Source: Coccinella septempunctata (lineage: Eukaryota; Arthropoda; Insecta; Coleoptera; Coccinellidae). From it: a stretch of 64,000 nucleotides of DNA. Of the stretch, positions 1 through 11,957 are shown in pieces. The translations under genes were made by a program, and so were the position numbers. The stretch lies in assembly GCF_907165205.1 (NCBI RefSeq), contig NC_058189.1, positions 42,930,270 through 42,994,269 of the forward strand, given 5' to 3'. The stretch's first letter is position 1. Each line of letters starts with the position of its first letter. A model generated the notes under the pieces. It was given only the letters and a program-made list of their open reading frames with translations. It did no database searches and had not been told where the DNA came from.

Positions 1-819
1 TATCGCGGGGAATTGGAATTCAACAGTTTCCGCTCACGTGGACCGTTTCCCGAATTCTCCTGATGAAGTGAAACGGACAATAACAATCACATTTCCGTTT
101 ACATAATGGCTACCTGCTACGTTCAAGTGCATTTTAGAGGACGAACGTTTATCTATCTGCCTTCTATATAGAAAAATACGCATTTTGACACTGTTTTGAA
201 GGACGTAAGTAAAAATTACCAAAATGGTATCGATTGCTCTTGACGACGGGTTGTAAGTTAACTTAAAACCCTTGAATACTAATAGTTTCTGCCATTTAAA
301 AAGTTTAACTGATTTATTTAGATGAATTTCAATAGTATCTACAATTATTATTATCAATATGAACTTTATTTACAAAATTTGGACGTTATCTCGCAATTTG
401 TATGAAAGGTTCTGACAGTATGATTTCTTCATGTCTAACCAAGTTTTCTGTTATATAAAAAGATGAACAATAACTACAAAAGAGTTTACTATCTCGCTTA
501 TTATTTGGATCTTCTTAATGCTCTATGTATTCACCCAGAGTATTTTCCGTTTTAAAAGGTAATTTGATACCTTTCGATTTCAAAAAGTTTGATATATTTT
601 TTTAGCTGCCTATAATAGTACGATTCGTAGATTTGTAAATATTCCACAACCATAACATAATAAAAGAGATCACGGTGGATCACGGTTATAATGCGGAATT
701 TGGACATGAAGTTTGATAAAAAGTTATTCAAAACATCAATAAATAAATCTTAAAACTAATTAATCTTAAATATAAGGTGATATCTTATTAAGGAAAGAGT
801 TTTGAAAAAATAACGAAAA
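1..819. other. No gene seen (left edge)
   Basis: AT-rich DNA with many stops in all frames. I see no repeat edges, splice-bounded exons or RNA genes that I can support. It may be ordinary intergenic or intronic sequence. Confidence 0.4.
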
Positions 820-1242
820 TTGACGACGCAGGTTTTATTCTCAAGACTCAAAGATCCAACACACACAAATAACCGTTCAAGTGTTGTGTATAAGATACCA
901 TGTTTGGGGTATAATAAATGTTACGTGGGACAAACTAAACAACTGCTGAAGTCGAGAATCAAACAGCACAAATATGACTGTGATGATAGGTTCCGGGATA
1001 AGGATAGTTCCACAGCTTTAGCGACCGAGAAAACGGTATTAGAATACAGACATTGTTTCATCAAAGGCACTGGAAATTATACGTTTGCTGAGCATCTGTT
1101 GAATGCGAAGAATAACTTCAACAAAGACTTCAAAATTTTACATATAGAAACAGAGAGTCAGAAACTGAATCTTGCAGAAAATTTGGAACTCAATAAATGT
1201 AACTTACTGCCGATCAGATTGACATCAACTCCCCATTACTGA
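820..1242 (+). pseudogene. Penelope-like element fragment, GIY-YIG endonuclease domain
   Basis: Open frame of about 140 codons without a convincing ATG (it opens on TTG), so a fragment of a longer protein. It reads as the C-terminal GIY-YIG endonuclease of a Penelope-like retroelement. Visible are VVYKIPC for the GIY strand, CYVGQT for the YIG strand, an SRIKQH helix with the conserved Arg, a downstream TALATEK...YRHCF segment and a Glu-containing LAENLEL helix near the end. In this family the domain nicks DNA for target-primed reverse transcription. No reverse transcriptase (RT) domain is present upstream, so the copy is 5' truncated. It ends at a TGA. GIY-YIG identity is well supported; exact element limits are not visible. 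Confidence 0.75.
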
Positions 1243-1498
1243 GTTTATTTTGAATAATTATTTTCAACTAGCAGTATTCTCGTCATTTTAGTCTCTCACA
1301 TAAAATAAACAAACGAAAATATGAAATTTGAATTTTAAAAAAAGAATGTAATCTTAGGCTAGATGATAATTTTCGATAATGAAATTTTAATAACGAACTT
1401 ATGGAATCTTTCATTTTCTATATTATTTAATGACCTTGTAATTGCTATAACGTTTCCGGATATTACCATTACTAGGTCTAGTCCGATGCTTGCTTATA

Positions 1499-1802
1499 CA
1501 GGGCGTTTCATTGGGAAACGAAAATACTTAACAGGCGGATAGGTGGCACCGAGGTGGTTCTGGAGATACCACATTTATTGGCTCTTCATGTCTTCGTAGC
1601 CGAGATACTGGTTTTAACAATTTTGCTCCTTTCTTCCTGAGGCCATATAAGACGAACCACCCAATATATTTTCTTCATATTCGGCAAACGTGTTTCTTAT
1701 TCAAAGCAGCACAAATAATGTATCATGCAATAACCGCGAGGAAAATCCAGGTCCGGGTTAACCAAAAATTATGAATCGTTTGAATCCTCGAACAACACCC
1801 TG
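1499..1802. mobile_element. Candidate 0.3 kb MITE with CAGGG ends
   Basis: Starts TA-CAGGGCGTTTCATTGGG and ends ACAACACCCTG-TA, so it has short terminal inverted repeats (about 9 bp, imperfect) flanked by TA on both sides. The left 110 bp recurs at 53129-53250, including CTTAACAGGCGGATAGGTGG, so the sequence is repetitive. No coding capacity. TA duplication suggests a Tc1/mariner-type MITE, but the right end is not matched in the second copy. Confidence 0.45.
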
Positions 1803-1814
1803 TAAATCGAAATG

Positions 1815-2191
1815 TTCAAAATCTGTTTCAGTATTTGAAAAGAACACAAACTACCAAACTGAGGAATTTTTGCGCAGACAGTTTTACTGCATAATTTTTT
1901 AACGTAAAAGTTAAGTTTTCAAGAACTTGGGTTGCTGAGAGTTGTTTGAAGTGACTTTTAATGATAAATTATCAAAACTATTGAATCCATAATTATTTTA
2001 ACATTACTTGGTAATTGATTATTACCTTGGTTTTAATTTTCATAGCTGCAGACCATTTCAGTTTTTTTTAAAGTTACTCTCTCGTTATTTCCAGAGAAAA
2101 TTAAGGCCCTGTATGTACATAACTGATTATCGAAATTGATATTGCTTGGAGATTGTTATTAAATGTTTCAGTGAAAGAATTGAGATGAATT
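1815..2191. repeat. Direct repeat copy A (about 377 bp)
   Basis: Runs from TTCAAAATCTGTTTCAG to GAGATGAATT and is repeated at 2637-3013 in the same orientation with roughly 90% identity by eye. Part of it (about 1870-2060) recurs at 53290-53480. Without clear TG...CA ends it is not a proven LTR. Confidence 0.7.
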
Positions 2192-2429
2192 TCAATGATA
2201 AATAGTATCTGAATTTCGCTCTTATTAATCGAATATTCAAATTAGCTTGAAATTTTCTTTCGCTTATTTCATATTTGCTTTTAAATTTGAAACTTTCTTA
2301 TAATCGCTGCAAATTATTTGATTGTATATTGCTTTTGTTAGGCTGAGTTTTCTGGTGCTGCTTTTGCTTTGCTTCGTTCGCTTTTTCTGCTTTTCATATT
2401 TCCATTATCCGTTTATTGAACGAAATGAA

Positions 2430-2621
2430 ATGGCTGATTTATTGATTGAGCAACAATCTTTATGTGCTAGAATAGCGAGGTCTTACACAAATTTCAAAAA
2501 AGATGGTGCCTCAAAAATGACACTGAGTAATTGCAAAACTCGAATGGAAAATTTAGATAAAATTTTTTTAAGTTCGAAACAAACCATTATCAGATCTTGC
2601 GTGAAATCAGTGATGAAATGA
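2430..2621 (+). pseudogene. Gag-like fragment between direct repeats
   Basis: A 63-codon ORF starting at ATGGCTGAT, encoding MADLLIEQQSLCARIARSY followed by TNFKKDGASKMT and a short helical stretch. I recognise the pattern (an initial helix with SL..RI.R...NFKKD) from the N-terminus of many insect LTR-retrotransposon gag polyproteins, but this is from memory of the pattern and not a search. It sits midway between two direct repeats (1815-2191 and 2637-3013). No protease, RT or integrase follows. The open frame also extends upstream without ATG (from 2322) as a hydrophobic stretch that looks like chance. Confidence 0.4.
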
Positions 2622-2636
2622 AAAAATTTCTAAATT

Positions 2637-3013
2637 TTCAAAATCTGTTTCAGTATTTGAAAAGACGACAAAATACAAAACTGAGGAATTTTTTCGCAGA
2701 CAGTTTTACTGCATAATTTTTTAACGTAAAAGTTGAGTTTTCAAGAACTTGGGTTGCTGAGAGTTGTTTAAAGTGACTTTTAATGATAAATTATCAGAAC
2801 TATTGAATACATAATTATTTTAACATTACTTGGTAATTACGCATTACATTGGTTTTAATTTTTGTAACTGCAGACCATTTAAATTTTTTTTTAAGTTACT
2901 CTCCCGTCATTTCCTGAGAAAATAAAGGCCCTGTATGTACATAACTGATTATCGAAATCGATATTGCTTGGAGATTGTTATTAGATGTTTCAGTGAAAGA
3001 ATTGAGATGAATT
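2637..3013. repeat. Direct repeat copy B (about 377 bp)
   Basis: Second copy of the 1815-2191 repeat, same orientation, ending at the same GAGATGAATT motif. Differences are scattered substitutions and small indels. Confidence 0.7.
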
Positions 3014-4827
3014 AGGTCGATTTCATTTTTGTTAAAACTCATCAAAAGAATCGTCACATGTATAATTTCCAACTTCACAATGGTCCCGATCGGTATTATA
3101 CCGGATTCCGAATATTTCGATAGGAAATTATGAGAATTGGACAAATTCACAGACATCCAAACCAATTTCCATGATTAAATAGTTCGCGAATGTGAATTAT
3201 TAATTGCTAATTCTATAGCAGGTTGTAATTATTAGTTCCCATCCTGTGAAACCACGCGATACCGCGTAAAATATGATTTATTATACGCAACCATAAAGTA
3301 GTGCATAAACACGCCCCGAACAATCGCACACAGCATCAAGTCAACCTTATTTGTCGGTGGGATATAAAGCGAGATATTATGTGTGGGTCAGGTGGGAATT
3401 TTAAGGTAAGAAACGGGTTGTTTGTCGTTCATTCTTGGACTTGAAGAATGAGGAAATTTTTTGAACTCATTCCTACATGGTTAAAATTGAAAATTATCAA
3501 TTATTGGGGGGGAGGAGGAGAGTGTTAACAATGTGACATCGAACCAAAAATACAACTCGAAGGAACAAGCAAATCATTTTGTCATAGCAGCTGTGGCAGT
3601 AAATAAAGGATAAGATTTGAGAATTCAAAAGAAAAAATGATTTGTTATTAACTTCTCGATTCAAAAGAAAATATATCTTTTTACCTATTCTTTTTTTCGA
3701 AAAACAGATTTCAATATACAGTGGGTTGTTAATAGAACAGAACTAATCCAGTCCAGCCTATCAAATAGCTTAGGAAATTTGCTTTCAAAACGCTTAGTTT
3801 TTTATTGTTTTCACTATCAGTCCAACTCAAAAATGTGAAGAGAATTTGATCATCCATAGTGACATTCGTACTGATAACCGTACCGAATTAATAATAAGTA
3901 AATCTAATAAGTACCAAAAACTTCGTATAAAGAGGTCCAAGAATGACAACGACAATTGACAAAAAAAACCTAAAAATTGTTGCAGAGCTTGAAAATTTAC
4001 TTATTTAGGGGGTAAGCCAATTATACCATTTTTTATTAGGAAACTGTCGAACGCTTTTTTCCACAAAACTCGCCTGTCAATGAAATCGATAATTCTATTT
4101 TTGGAAAAATGTAATTTCAACACCTAATTATTTACCTCGGCATCATGTATTTTAGATATTCATTGAGAATTTCATTATTTAGGAGTAATTGAATCACAAA
4201 TATCAAATATATAATTTTACTTCAATAACGTATTTAATTACAAGATACTCAAATATTTCCCAACCCCGAAAAACAATCAACAAAGCTTCAAAACAATCAG
4301 GTACAAATATAAATTAGTTTTCATACAGGAGAAGCAATTAACAACTAATTGCCCTCATGGTTTATTCACATTCAATAAAAAAATGCATTTATAAGGGGAT
4401 ATATTATGAAATTCATACATTCCTAATAGATTTGAGTTCAGAAATATTTTCAACAGAATTCAATAGATAAAACAATAGCAAGAAATACCTAATTGTCTCC
4501 CAATTCCAAAAATTCTAATCACATGAAAAAAAAAATAATCTAGAACATTACAATTCAAATGTTCCATGTGCTGTGATTTTCTGTGAGGTTTCTTGCAAGA
4601 AAGAATGAATCCGTGAAATCATAGGAATTTGAGCGTAGGTACAGTTAATCACAAATTTCATTGCTCGATTTTTATTTCACTATTGGTTATTTCACATTAT
4701 TATAGAATTTTGGCACTGAATAATTTGGTGCAACACATGGGGTTCAAGGCAATTTTATGCCCAGATAATTACAGAGAATAATGTTTAGTACCATTCACTA
4801 ATTCTGTACATTTCCAATGTACCTATA
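3014..4827. other. No gene seen
   Basis: AT-rich stretch with only short chance ORFs. A G-rich run (TTGGGGGGGAGGAGG) lies near 3505. No splice-bounded exon, TE domain or RNA gene was recognised. Confidence 0.4.
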
Positions 4828-5734
4828 CAGGGTGGGCTTTTTGAAACGAAACAGACGAGATAACGGTCGGAATAAATTTATTTCGAAAAAATGCTCGGAC
4901 AGGTCGATTTTTGTTTTGAGGGGGACCACTTTTAAGGTCAAATTCACAACTATATCGCTTCAACCCTTAGTGTTAGAGCACCAACCCCTAAATTTTGAAT
5001 AGGAAAGATAGGGTGAGTAATACCCCATTTGAAAGGCTTTTTTATGCTGAATTCAGCGTATTAATTTTTTTCTCATTTAATTCATTTCTTTTCGAGATAT
5101 TCAATTATGAATTTCGTACAGTACCAGTCATTCCTCTAACCATGCTATGTGAAATCATCAATTATTTGAGTAATTCATTCTGTGGTTACGATGGTAACCG
5201 TTAATTGTCAACATTAGGCAACGAAATAATTATTATGGGTTCTTACTTTCTTCAACAATTAAGGTGAAAATGGTTTATTCTTTGGCAGAAAGAATTGAAA
5301 TAATTTCTGTATTTTTCATTGTTGATGAGAGAAATGACCATTATTTTGATGTCTGGTGTATGGCAGTTATGGAGTTTCATCAAATCTACAAAATAAATGA
5401 AAAAATTCACTTGATTCAGACAGCTTGCTTGACGACAATACCATAGTTGTTTCAAATTCAAATGTCAATATTTCAGGAATCAATGAATCAAATGAAGAAA
5501 AAACCAATATGCTGAACTCAGGATGAGAAGATCTTCTAAATGAGGTAAAATTTACCCCATCTTCCTTATTAAAAGTTTAGGGGTTGTTGTTCTAATACTA
5601 AGGGTTGAAGCGATATAGTTGTGAATTTGACTTTAAATGTTGTCGAAACAAAAATCGACGTATTCAAGCATTTTTTCGAAATAAATTTATTCCACCCGTT
5701 ATCTCGTCTGTTTCGTTTTAAAAAGCCCACCCTG
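4828..5734. mobile_element. 0.9 kb element with about 200-bp terminal inverted repeats
   Basis: Begins TA-CAGGGTGGGCTTTTTGAAAC and ends in the reverse complement, AAAAGCCCACCCTG-TA. The inverted repeats run about 200 bp inward: GATATAGTTGTGAATTTGAC on the right mirrors the left arm around 4950, and GGGGTTG mirrors ACCCC at 4985. The flanking TA fits a Tc1/mariner-type target duplication. The interior has only chance ORFs, so this is a long-TIR MITE or foldback element. Confidence 0.8.
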
Positions 5735-7576
5735 TATATTCATCATTGAAAGTTCAATAACCAATCTTTCTGCTTTCGTAAGTCTGCATGAGACAGATCG
5801 ATCAAATTTCTCAGAAAGGATATTGGAAGATTTTTTTTGTTGTTGTTGCTATGTAACGAAATATCAGGCAACCAGGTCTATAAGAACTGGATTTTGTGAG
5901 CAAATTTGAAAAATGAACCTTCAATATGATGGTACTTCTCTTTAGAATTTGTATTATGCTGTCGGAAAAACTGTCGAAAATAAACCCACTCCATTCGGGA
6001 ATTATTGAACGTGGAAAATCGAATTTGAGTTCAGGTCGGTATTGAAATTGAACACTGAACAATAGACCAATTACTCATAAGAGTATGCACTGACGAAAGA
6101 TATTTTAATTTTCGTACTGTTCTTTATGTTCTTGGTTCAATCGAACAAATTGCCAAAAAAATGTATCAATTTTGTATGCCGATTCATTTTCTCTCAATTT
6201 GAGTTTTTTTTCCTTCAAAATACTTCCTTATGTTGTATTTATATATTTTTGTTCTGTGATTGAAAGTAATAAGTAATTTTTGGAGATTTTTTGACGACCA
6301 GATATTGAGCAGCATATGAACTTTCGAGGCCTACTGGGATGACAATCATTCTTCAATATCCTGTAGTCCATGAAATCTACATTCGGAAAATATCCATGTT
6401 GTCTATGATTCAATAAATAGTCGGAATTAAGATATCTAAAACAGTGATGTGTGCACTTGTCACTTTTTGCATGCATCCACATTCCAGAAAATCTGGGATA
6501 TGGGATCAGTTTCGTGGCGGCCCCACCATGTCATTTGCTTCGTTCTATCCTTGTTCTACTAAAGGAAGTTCAATGATACTCTGTCGTTTTATTTTGTTTT
6601 GCGTTGATATCGAATATCGATCAACGAGTTCAAAATATGAACTAGCCCATTTTGTCAGCTGTTAAGGAATATTTGTGATTTACAGTTTAATTTTCGTTGT
6701 AAAAACAAATCTGTCAATATTTCAACACTATGGAATAAGGGTTCGAAGGAGTATTTACAATTCTTCTTCAAGATAATTTCCGTTTGACAAATTGAATTCG
6801 TGAGGGTGTTAATTCAATATGATTTCAATAAAACACAGTTGATTGGTCAAATATCCAATAGATTCAGTTGACGGAAAGGAAATTTTCACTACATCAACTC
6901 AGGAAGAATATTTGAAGAACAGACTCGAATAGATTTTTGTATTTCTGATTCTCAATACATGCTCACAATTCACATTACGTATTTCCAATACACTTTCTTC
7001 GAAATATTGCTGAAGTCGCCATAAAACTTAGCTATGTATATCCGTCCCGAATATTCGTTCATCTGATTTGGTTATGCCTCAAATTCCAACAACACCGAAT
7101 TCTCGAAAACTAATACAATTTCACACATTAAGAATCGTTTATAAATACAACATATTCGTAAGTCGTAGGAAAGTATTCAAATTATTTTCAAATATCAATT
7201 GACAATGCTCTGTCAAATTCTAAACAGCGCTACCTACAGTGGGAAAAACGAAACTTATCCCATATCCCCACGAAATTAAAAACAAAATCGAATCAGTGAA
7301 TACACCAGAGTTTTAGACATCTTAGTCGGAATCAAATATTGAAGTTGTATTTATTTAATCACATTTGACATCAAGTATTTGATAGATGGCATAGATATAT
7401 TTTCCGAATTTCAAATTTCCTTGCTGGAACTGAATATGAGAACAACATTAAGTATATTACTACCAATTTAAGAATGGATAAAGTTTTCAGAATCTTTTTC
7501 GGGAAACCCGGAAGTTGAATAGTTAATAGGAAGAAATTTGAGCTTTTCAGACCTTTCTTCACACGGTCAACTGTGA
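5735..7576. other. No gene seen
   Basis: AT-rich sequence with short ORFs lacking recognisable domains. I see no internal repeats or RNA genes. Confidence 0.4.
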
Positions 7577-8511
7577 CGGTATGTGCTGGGGTGAGTTCAC
7601 GCCATTTGAAGAATGGCGTGCTCTTGGGGTGATTGTTTCGTCCCACTGCTAGGGTCGGACTCATCAGGTAGGTTAATGAACCCTAGCAGCTACCTACGAC
7701 AATCGCCGAAGCAGCGTAGTTTGTGCCTGCTATAAACGCCGGTTACGTCGAGGGTATAGAGTGTTGCGTCGCCGGTGGCGCCATCGTTTGGCGTATGCTG
7801 CACCGCAATAGACGTATAATCCACCCTGTGATCGCAACCGTCGTGCGCAGTGATGCCATCGTTTGGCTACCCTTGGTACCATCATGGTGAGATGAAGTAT
7901 TCCTCTACCATGGGTTCAACTACGCCGCCACAACACTCCCCCACCAGCGGCGCTGACTGGGGAAGCGATGCGATACGGTAGGCAGGGTACCGCCGTTTAC
8001 GAAGATGGGAAAGGGCGTCTAGAGTAGCGCCAGAAATACCAGAGATGGGAGCGTGCATTGTGAGCGAGCTATTGTCTCAACCGGTCTGGCCCTCTGGGAT
8101 ACGTCGTTAAGACGGCCCTCCCTCATCACGTCGGGGTCACCACTTTGGCGGTATGTGCTGGGCTGAGTTCACGCTATTTGAGGAAATGAAATGGTTGCTC
8201 TTGGGGTGATTGTTTCGTCCCACTGCTAGGGTCGGACTCATCAGGTAGGTTAATGAACCCTAGCAGCTACCTACGACAATCGCCGAAGCAGCGTAGTTTG
8301 TGCCTGCTATAAACGCCGGTTACGTCGAGGGTATAGAGTGTTGCGTCGCCGGTGGCGCCATCGTTTGGCGTATGCTGCACCGCAATAGACGTATAATCCA
8401 CCCTGTGATCGCAACCGTCGTGCGCAGTGATGCCATCGTTTGGCTACCCTTGGTACCATCATGGTGAGATGAAGTATTCCTCTACCATGGGTTCAACTAC
8501 GCCGCCACAAC
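7577..8511. repeat. GC-rich tandem repeat, 572-bp period, 1.6 copies
   Basis: Unit 1 (7577-7934) and unit 2 (8149-8511) are almost identical from CGGTATGTGCTGG to CGCCGCCACAAC. A 214-bp segment (7935-8148) lies between them. The block is far richer in G+C than its surroundings, suggesting a foreign or functional RNA origin such as UTR monomers of a non-LTR retrotransposon, or a satellite. Each unit holds CTGCTAGGG...CCCTAGCAG with an embedded AGGTAG matching CTACCT just downstream. No protein-coding frame spans it. Confidence 0.75.
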
Positions 8512-8722
8512 TGTATGTAGCCTGTTCCTGTGTTTAAAACAAAATTTTGTTTACAAAGAACATTGCAATGAAAAAATCGATGTTCACCTTTAATGGAAAA
8601 TGTGCATAATATCATATGTATCGGGTTTTCCAATGATTTGACAACTTTTTTTCAAAATAAAATGCAAACTATTTGAGATATTTCAAAAACTTTATTATCG
8701 GGTTGAAGTACAATCAAAACAT

Positions 8723-10025
8723 TTATAAATGGAACTCGACTTCTTTCATATGGCCACCGCGGGCACGTTTGCAGCGGTCGATTCTTTTTACATTTTCGAT
8801 GACTCGGCCACACATTTCGGCCGAAACGGCTGCTATTTCGCGTTCAATGTTATTTTTTGTGGATGAAGTGGTGTTTCTTGAAGCACATGTGGATTTTCTC
8901 CCAACCAATAACGCATTTTTTGCTTATTGACGAACCCATGGAGCCAAAAATAAGCTTCGTCACTGAAGATGATTTTGCGATGAAACTGATCATCTTGGTG
9001 CACCGTTTTCAGAGCCCAATCGGAGAACGTACGTCGCTTCAAATGGTCCATCGTCTTCAATTCTTGAGTCAGCTTGATCTTGTATGGGTGTAAACCAAGA
9101 TCCTTAGGCAAAATTCGCTATAAAGTGGTCTGGGCGATGCCCAACTCTTGAGAACGCCGTGGAATTGACTGATTTGGTTCATTTGCTACGGACGTTTCAA
9201 CGGCAGCGATATTTTCGACCCTTCGACCAACCCGTTGTCTCACTGGCACGGCAACATCACACAACGAATATGTAGACTCAAATTTTTGCACTAACTGCCT
9301 GTCTACTAGGGCGAGAATTACGACCGAAAATAGGGAATACTCCTTCTGACGAAAAATGATGTATTTTTTATGAAATATCTTTGAACCGTCACATATTGAA
9401 ATAACCATTTCAACCGTTTCCCGAAAAAAATTATTTTAAGCACTTAAAAATGAAAAATAAAAATGGGTAAAATTTAAAGCGTGTCATGTGGATTGCACAA
9501 GTTGGCAACATCGACTGAAATATGCCTTGATAATGAAGGACAACAAATACATTATCTTGATGAGATAGACAAAGAAGGCTGTCCATGAAGTCTGCGACGA
9601 ACGAGGAAGGTCGTAAAATTTTATGGGATTTTTATGGCCGGTTGCAGTTGAAGCTCGCCAGTAAGTAGGCGCCTGTAAATCAACAGCTGTTATTTTATAA
9701 ACAAGCTGATCGGACATTGTTCTTTTCATTGTCATGTAGACGCTGTTGCCAAATCGTAAACTCCGAACCAAGCTATTTAAATTTTAAAACCCCATATTTG
9801 AAGAATGATTTTGAATAGTTTCCGCAGTGCATTTCAAAAAATCATGAATGAAACTCATAATTATTCAGTTTAAACTTGCATATGCAGTGATAACCCAAAT
9901 TGAGAAGAATTCCCCATTGGAGTTAACGCTCCTAAAGTCATCGACTTCGAATTTCTGTAGTGAATTTTTATAATTTGCAGACGTTGTTCGCTCGTGTACT
10001 TTAACATGATGAAAATGTTAAGTTT
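8723..10025 (-). pseudogene. Mariner-type transposase relic
   Basis: Fragments in order from high to low coordinate: KYTSEQRLQIIKIHYRNS (N-terminal helix-turn-helix, about 10020-9960); PIFGRNSRPSRQ (about 9340-9300); QKFESTYSLCDVAVPVRQR and NQSIPRRSQELGIAQTTL (9290-9118); LPKDLGLHPYKIKLTQELK with IIFSDEAYFWLHG, the first catalytic Asp (9111-8870); and a C-terminal VIENVKRIDRC..RGGHM (8820-8723). Frames shift between pieces. The central region with the second and third catalytic acids is missing between about 8875 and 8860, and about 480 bp of unrelated DNA lies between 9370 and 9870. The enzyme is dead. Similarity to the 15.0-15.8 kb element suggests a related family. Confidence 0.75.
9370..9870. 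mobile_element. Unidentified insertion inside the mariner relic
   Basis: Transposase homology stops near 9370 and resumes near 9870. Within the gap TTGGCAACA (near 9502) and TGTTGCCAA (near 9748) form a 9-bp inverted pair that could be ends of a roughly 260-bp MITE. No coding content. Limits are approximate. Confidence 0.35.
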
Positions 10026-10562
10026 ACTGAATAAATTAACAGTGAAAGTTCGATGATTGGTGGAAGAGTGCGTTCTCAAATTGAATTCAAAGTTGTCAAG
10101 TCCCTATTGCATTTTTTCACATTCCGAGTCATTCGCTTGACAAGAGAAGACGTGCTACAGTGCTCCTAGTGCTATAAAAGAGAAAGCGGACGAGAAAGTC
10201 GAAGTGTCACAGTGCCGTAAAAGAGAAAGCGGAGGTGAAAATGCCCACTAACCAAGCTACGGAATATTTGATTCCGTCTATGAAGTTTGTGTAGGTTCTA
10301 TATTTGTTATCGGAATTTTAATTCGTTAAAATTTTCAAAGTTGGTGTTCATCCTAAGTGTCCAGAGAATTTTTTTTTCTCGTTGGTACTGCAGAAAACAT
10401 CAGGTGAGCTTATTTTTCGTATCTCTTTTCTGATTTTTATCATAGCGTATAAAACATTCGGCTTTATACCATAGTTTTATATTAAACTATTTCAGTGAAG
10501 ATTTCTGAATATTTTATTATTTTCAAATTGTTTGATATTTTGAGATTTTTGATTATAAAACC

Positions 10563-11957
10563 ATGTCGGAAACCTCAGATAATGAGGGTTCCTACATGGA
10601 AGCGACCGATGCTGAAGAGTTCAGCGAAGGCGAACACGAGGAGCTTGTAAAGCTCAGAGAAGAAAATGGGCAGTTGAAATCTCAAATAGTCAAACTGACT
10701 GAAACTGTGTCACAGTTGGTCGGTGAGATGCGCCTCTTGAGGGAGGAAATGACCCGCAATAATATGACGAAATCTCCCACTTACGCCGCAATCACAAAGC
10801 CGGTAGCGGGTTCCAAGAATAATTCCCTTATAGGAATTGTTTCACAACCCGAAACAAGGATAAATGATTCAACGCAGGTCGCGAAGGCCCCAAACGCGCC
10901 CCCAACTAAACGCGCGCGAAAAGAAAGCTCCTCTTCTGATGAGGAGACTGTCAAGAAGGCAACGGAAGTGCCTAAAAGAGATAAAATTCCACCCATCACG
11001 ATGATGGGCACCTCAGATTGGGTAGAGATATCTAAAGCTCTCTACACAAAAAGGATAAATTACAACCGTGCAACTACAGTTAAAGACGGTATAAAAATCA
11101 TCGCGTCAACCGTAGATGATTTTAGAAAAATCACTACATTCTTCGAGCAGCATGGTAAAGAATTTTTTACCTACCAAATGGAGGAGGAGAAGAAGATATA
11201 TGCCGTTATTAGGCATTTACCAATCGACGCTGATCTTGCGTTGATTAAGGACGACCTGATATTCCAGTGAATAACAGACGCTGAGGTGTCCAGAATGACA
11301 TCGAACAAGACAAAGAAACCAATACCTCTCTACCTGGTTAAAACCCAGAAAAAGGAAATCTTCGAAGTGAAGCGACTCTACAACCTCTGTATTGTGGTTG
11401 AACATAAAAAGAGGCCTGAAAGTCCAAGCCAGTGCTTTAGGTGCCAAAGGTACGGACATGCACAAAACAAATGCTCCTTCCCGTGGAGATGCGTGAAGTG
11501 CTCAGGAAGTCACAGCAGCAATGACTGCACACTTACCAGAAAAGGTGAAGAGAGAAATGCCACATGCGTCTTATGTGGAGAAGAGGGCCATCCAGCTAGC
11601 TACAAAGGATGTAGCGAGTTCAAGTTGGTGACCAGAAAGAAAAATTCCCGAAAATCAGTTGAACAGAAAAAGAAGGTAACAAAAACAACAACTTCTGAAC
11701 AAAAAATTCAGGAAGTAGCGAAGACCCAACCTACAGAGCAGGAAAAGAAGAGGGAGACTCCAAAACCCGTCCAGAAAAAAGAAGGACAGAAAAAGCTTAC
11801 AATGAAACAAGCTGTGAACAGTCAACAGGAGAAGAAAAAGATATCTGAATCAGCCGATTTAGATATCTTCACAGAAAAAATTTTCAACAAGATAATGTTG
11901 AAAATTGATAGGGAAATGGAGAAAAAACTCCAAGCATTATTCAGTAAACTGAATTAA
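10563..11957 (+). pseudogene. Jockey ORF1 (gag-like, three zinc knuckles), one premature stop
   Basis: Starts at ATGTCGGAAACC and would give about 464 residues. The first 80 residues are acidic and then coiled-coil-like (EELVKLREENGQLKSQIVKL). A middle region precedes the knuckles and resembles the PRE_C2HC region. Then come CFRCQRYGHAQNKC, CVKCSGSHSSNDC and CVLCGEEGHPASYKGC, three CCHC-type knuckles that in this family bind the element RNA. The tail is Lys/Gln-rich. A TGA at 11268-11270 interrupts the frame, which continues in register from 11271, so it is a single nonsense change. The stop TAA at 11955-11957 shares its last base with the ATG of ORF2. Confidence 0.85.

Noticed and set aside
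1815..3013. Full LTR retrotransposon
   Set aside because: Repeats lack TG...CA ends, no primer-binding site or polypurine tract is evident, and there is no pol.
5252..5461. Overlapping ORFs on both strands inside the 4.8 kb TIR element
   Set aside because: No domain, poor length, and symmetric overlap expected by chance in AT-rich DNA.
7646..7730. HDV-like self-cleaving ribozyme in the GC-rich repeat
   Set aside because: The two stems are in order, but I could not find a P4 hairpin or a convincing catalytic C segment; only the pseudoknot-like pairing is claimed.
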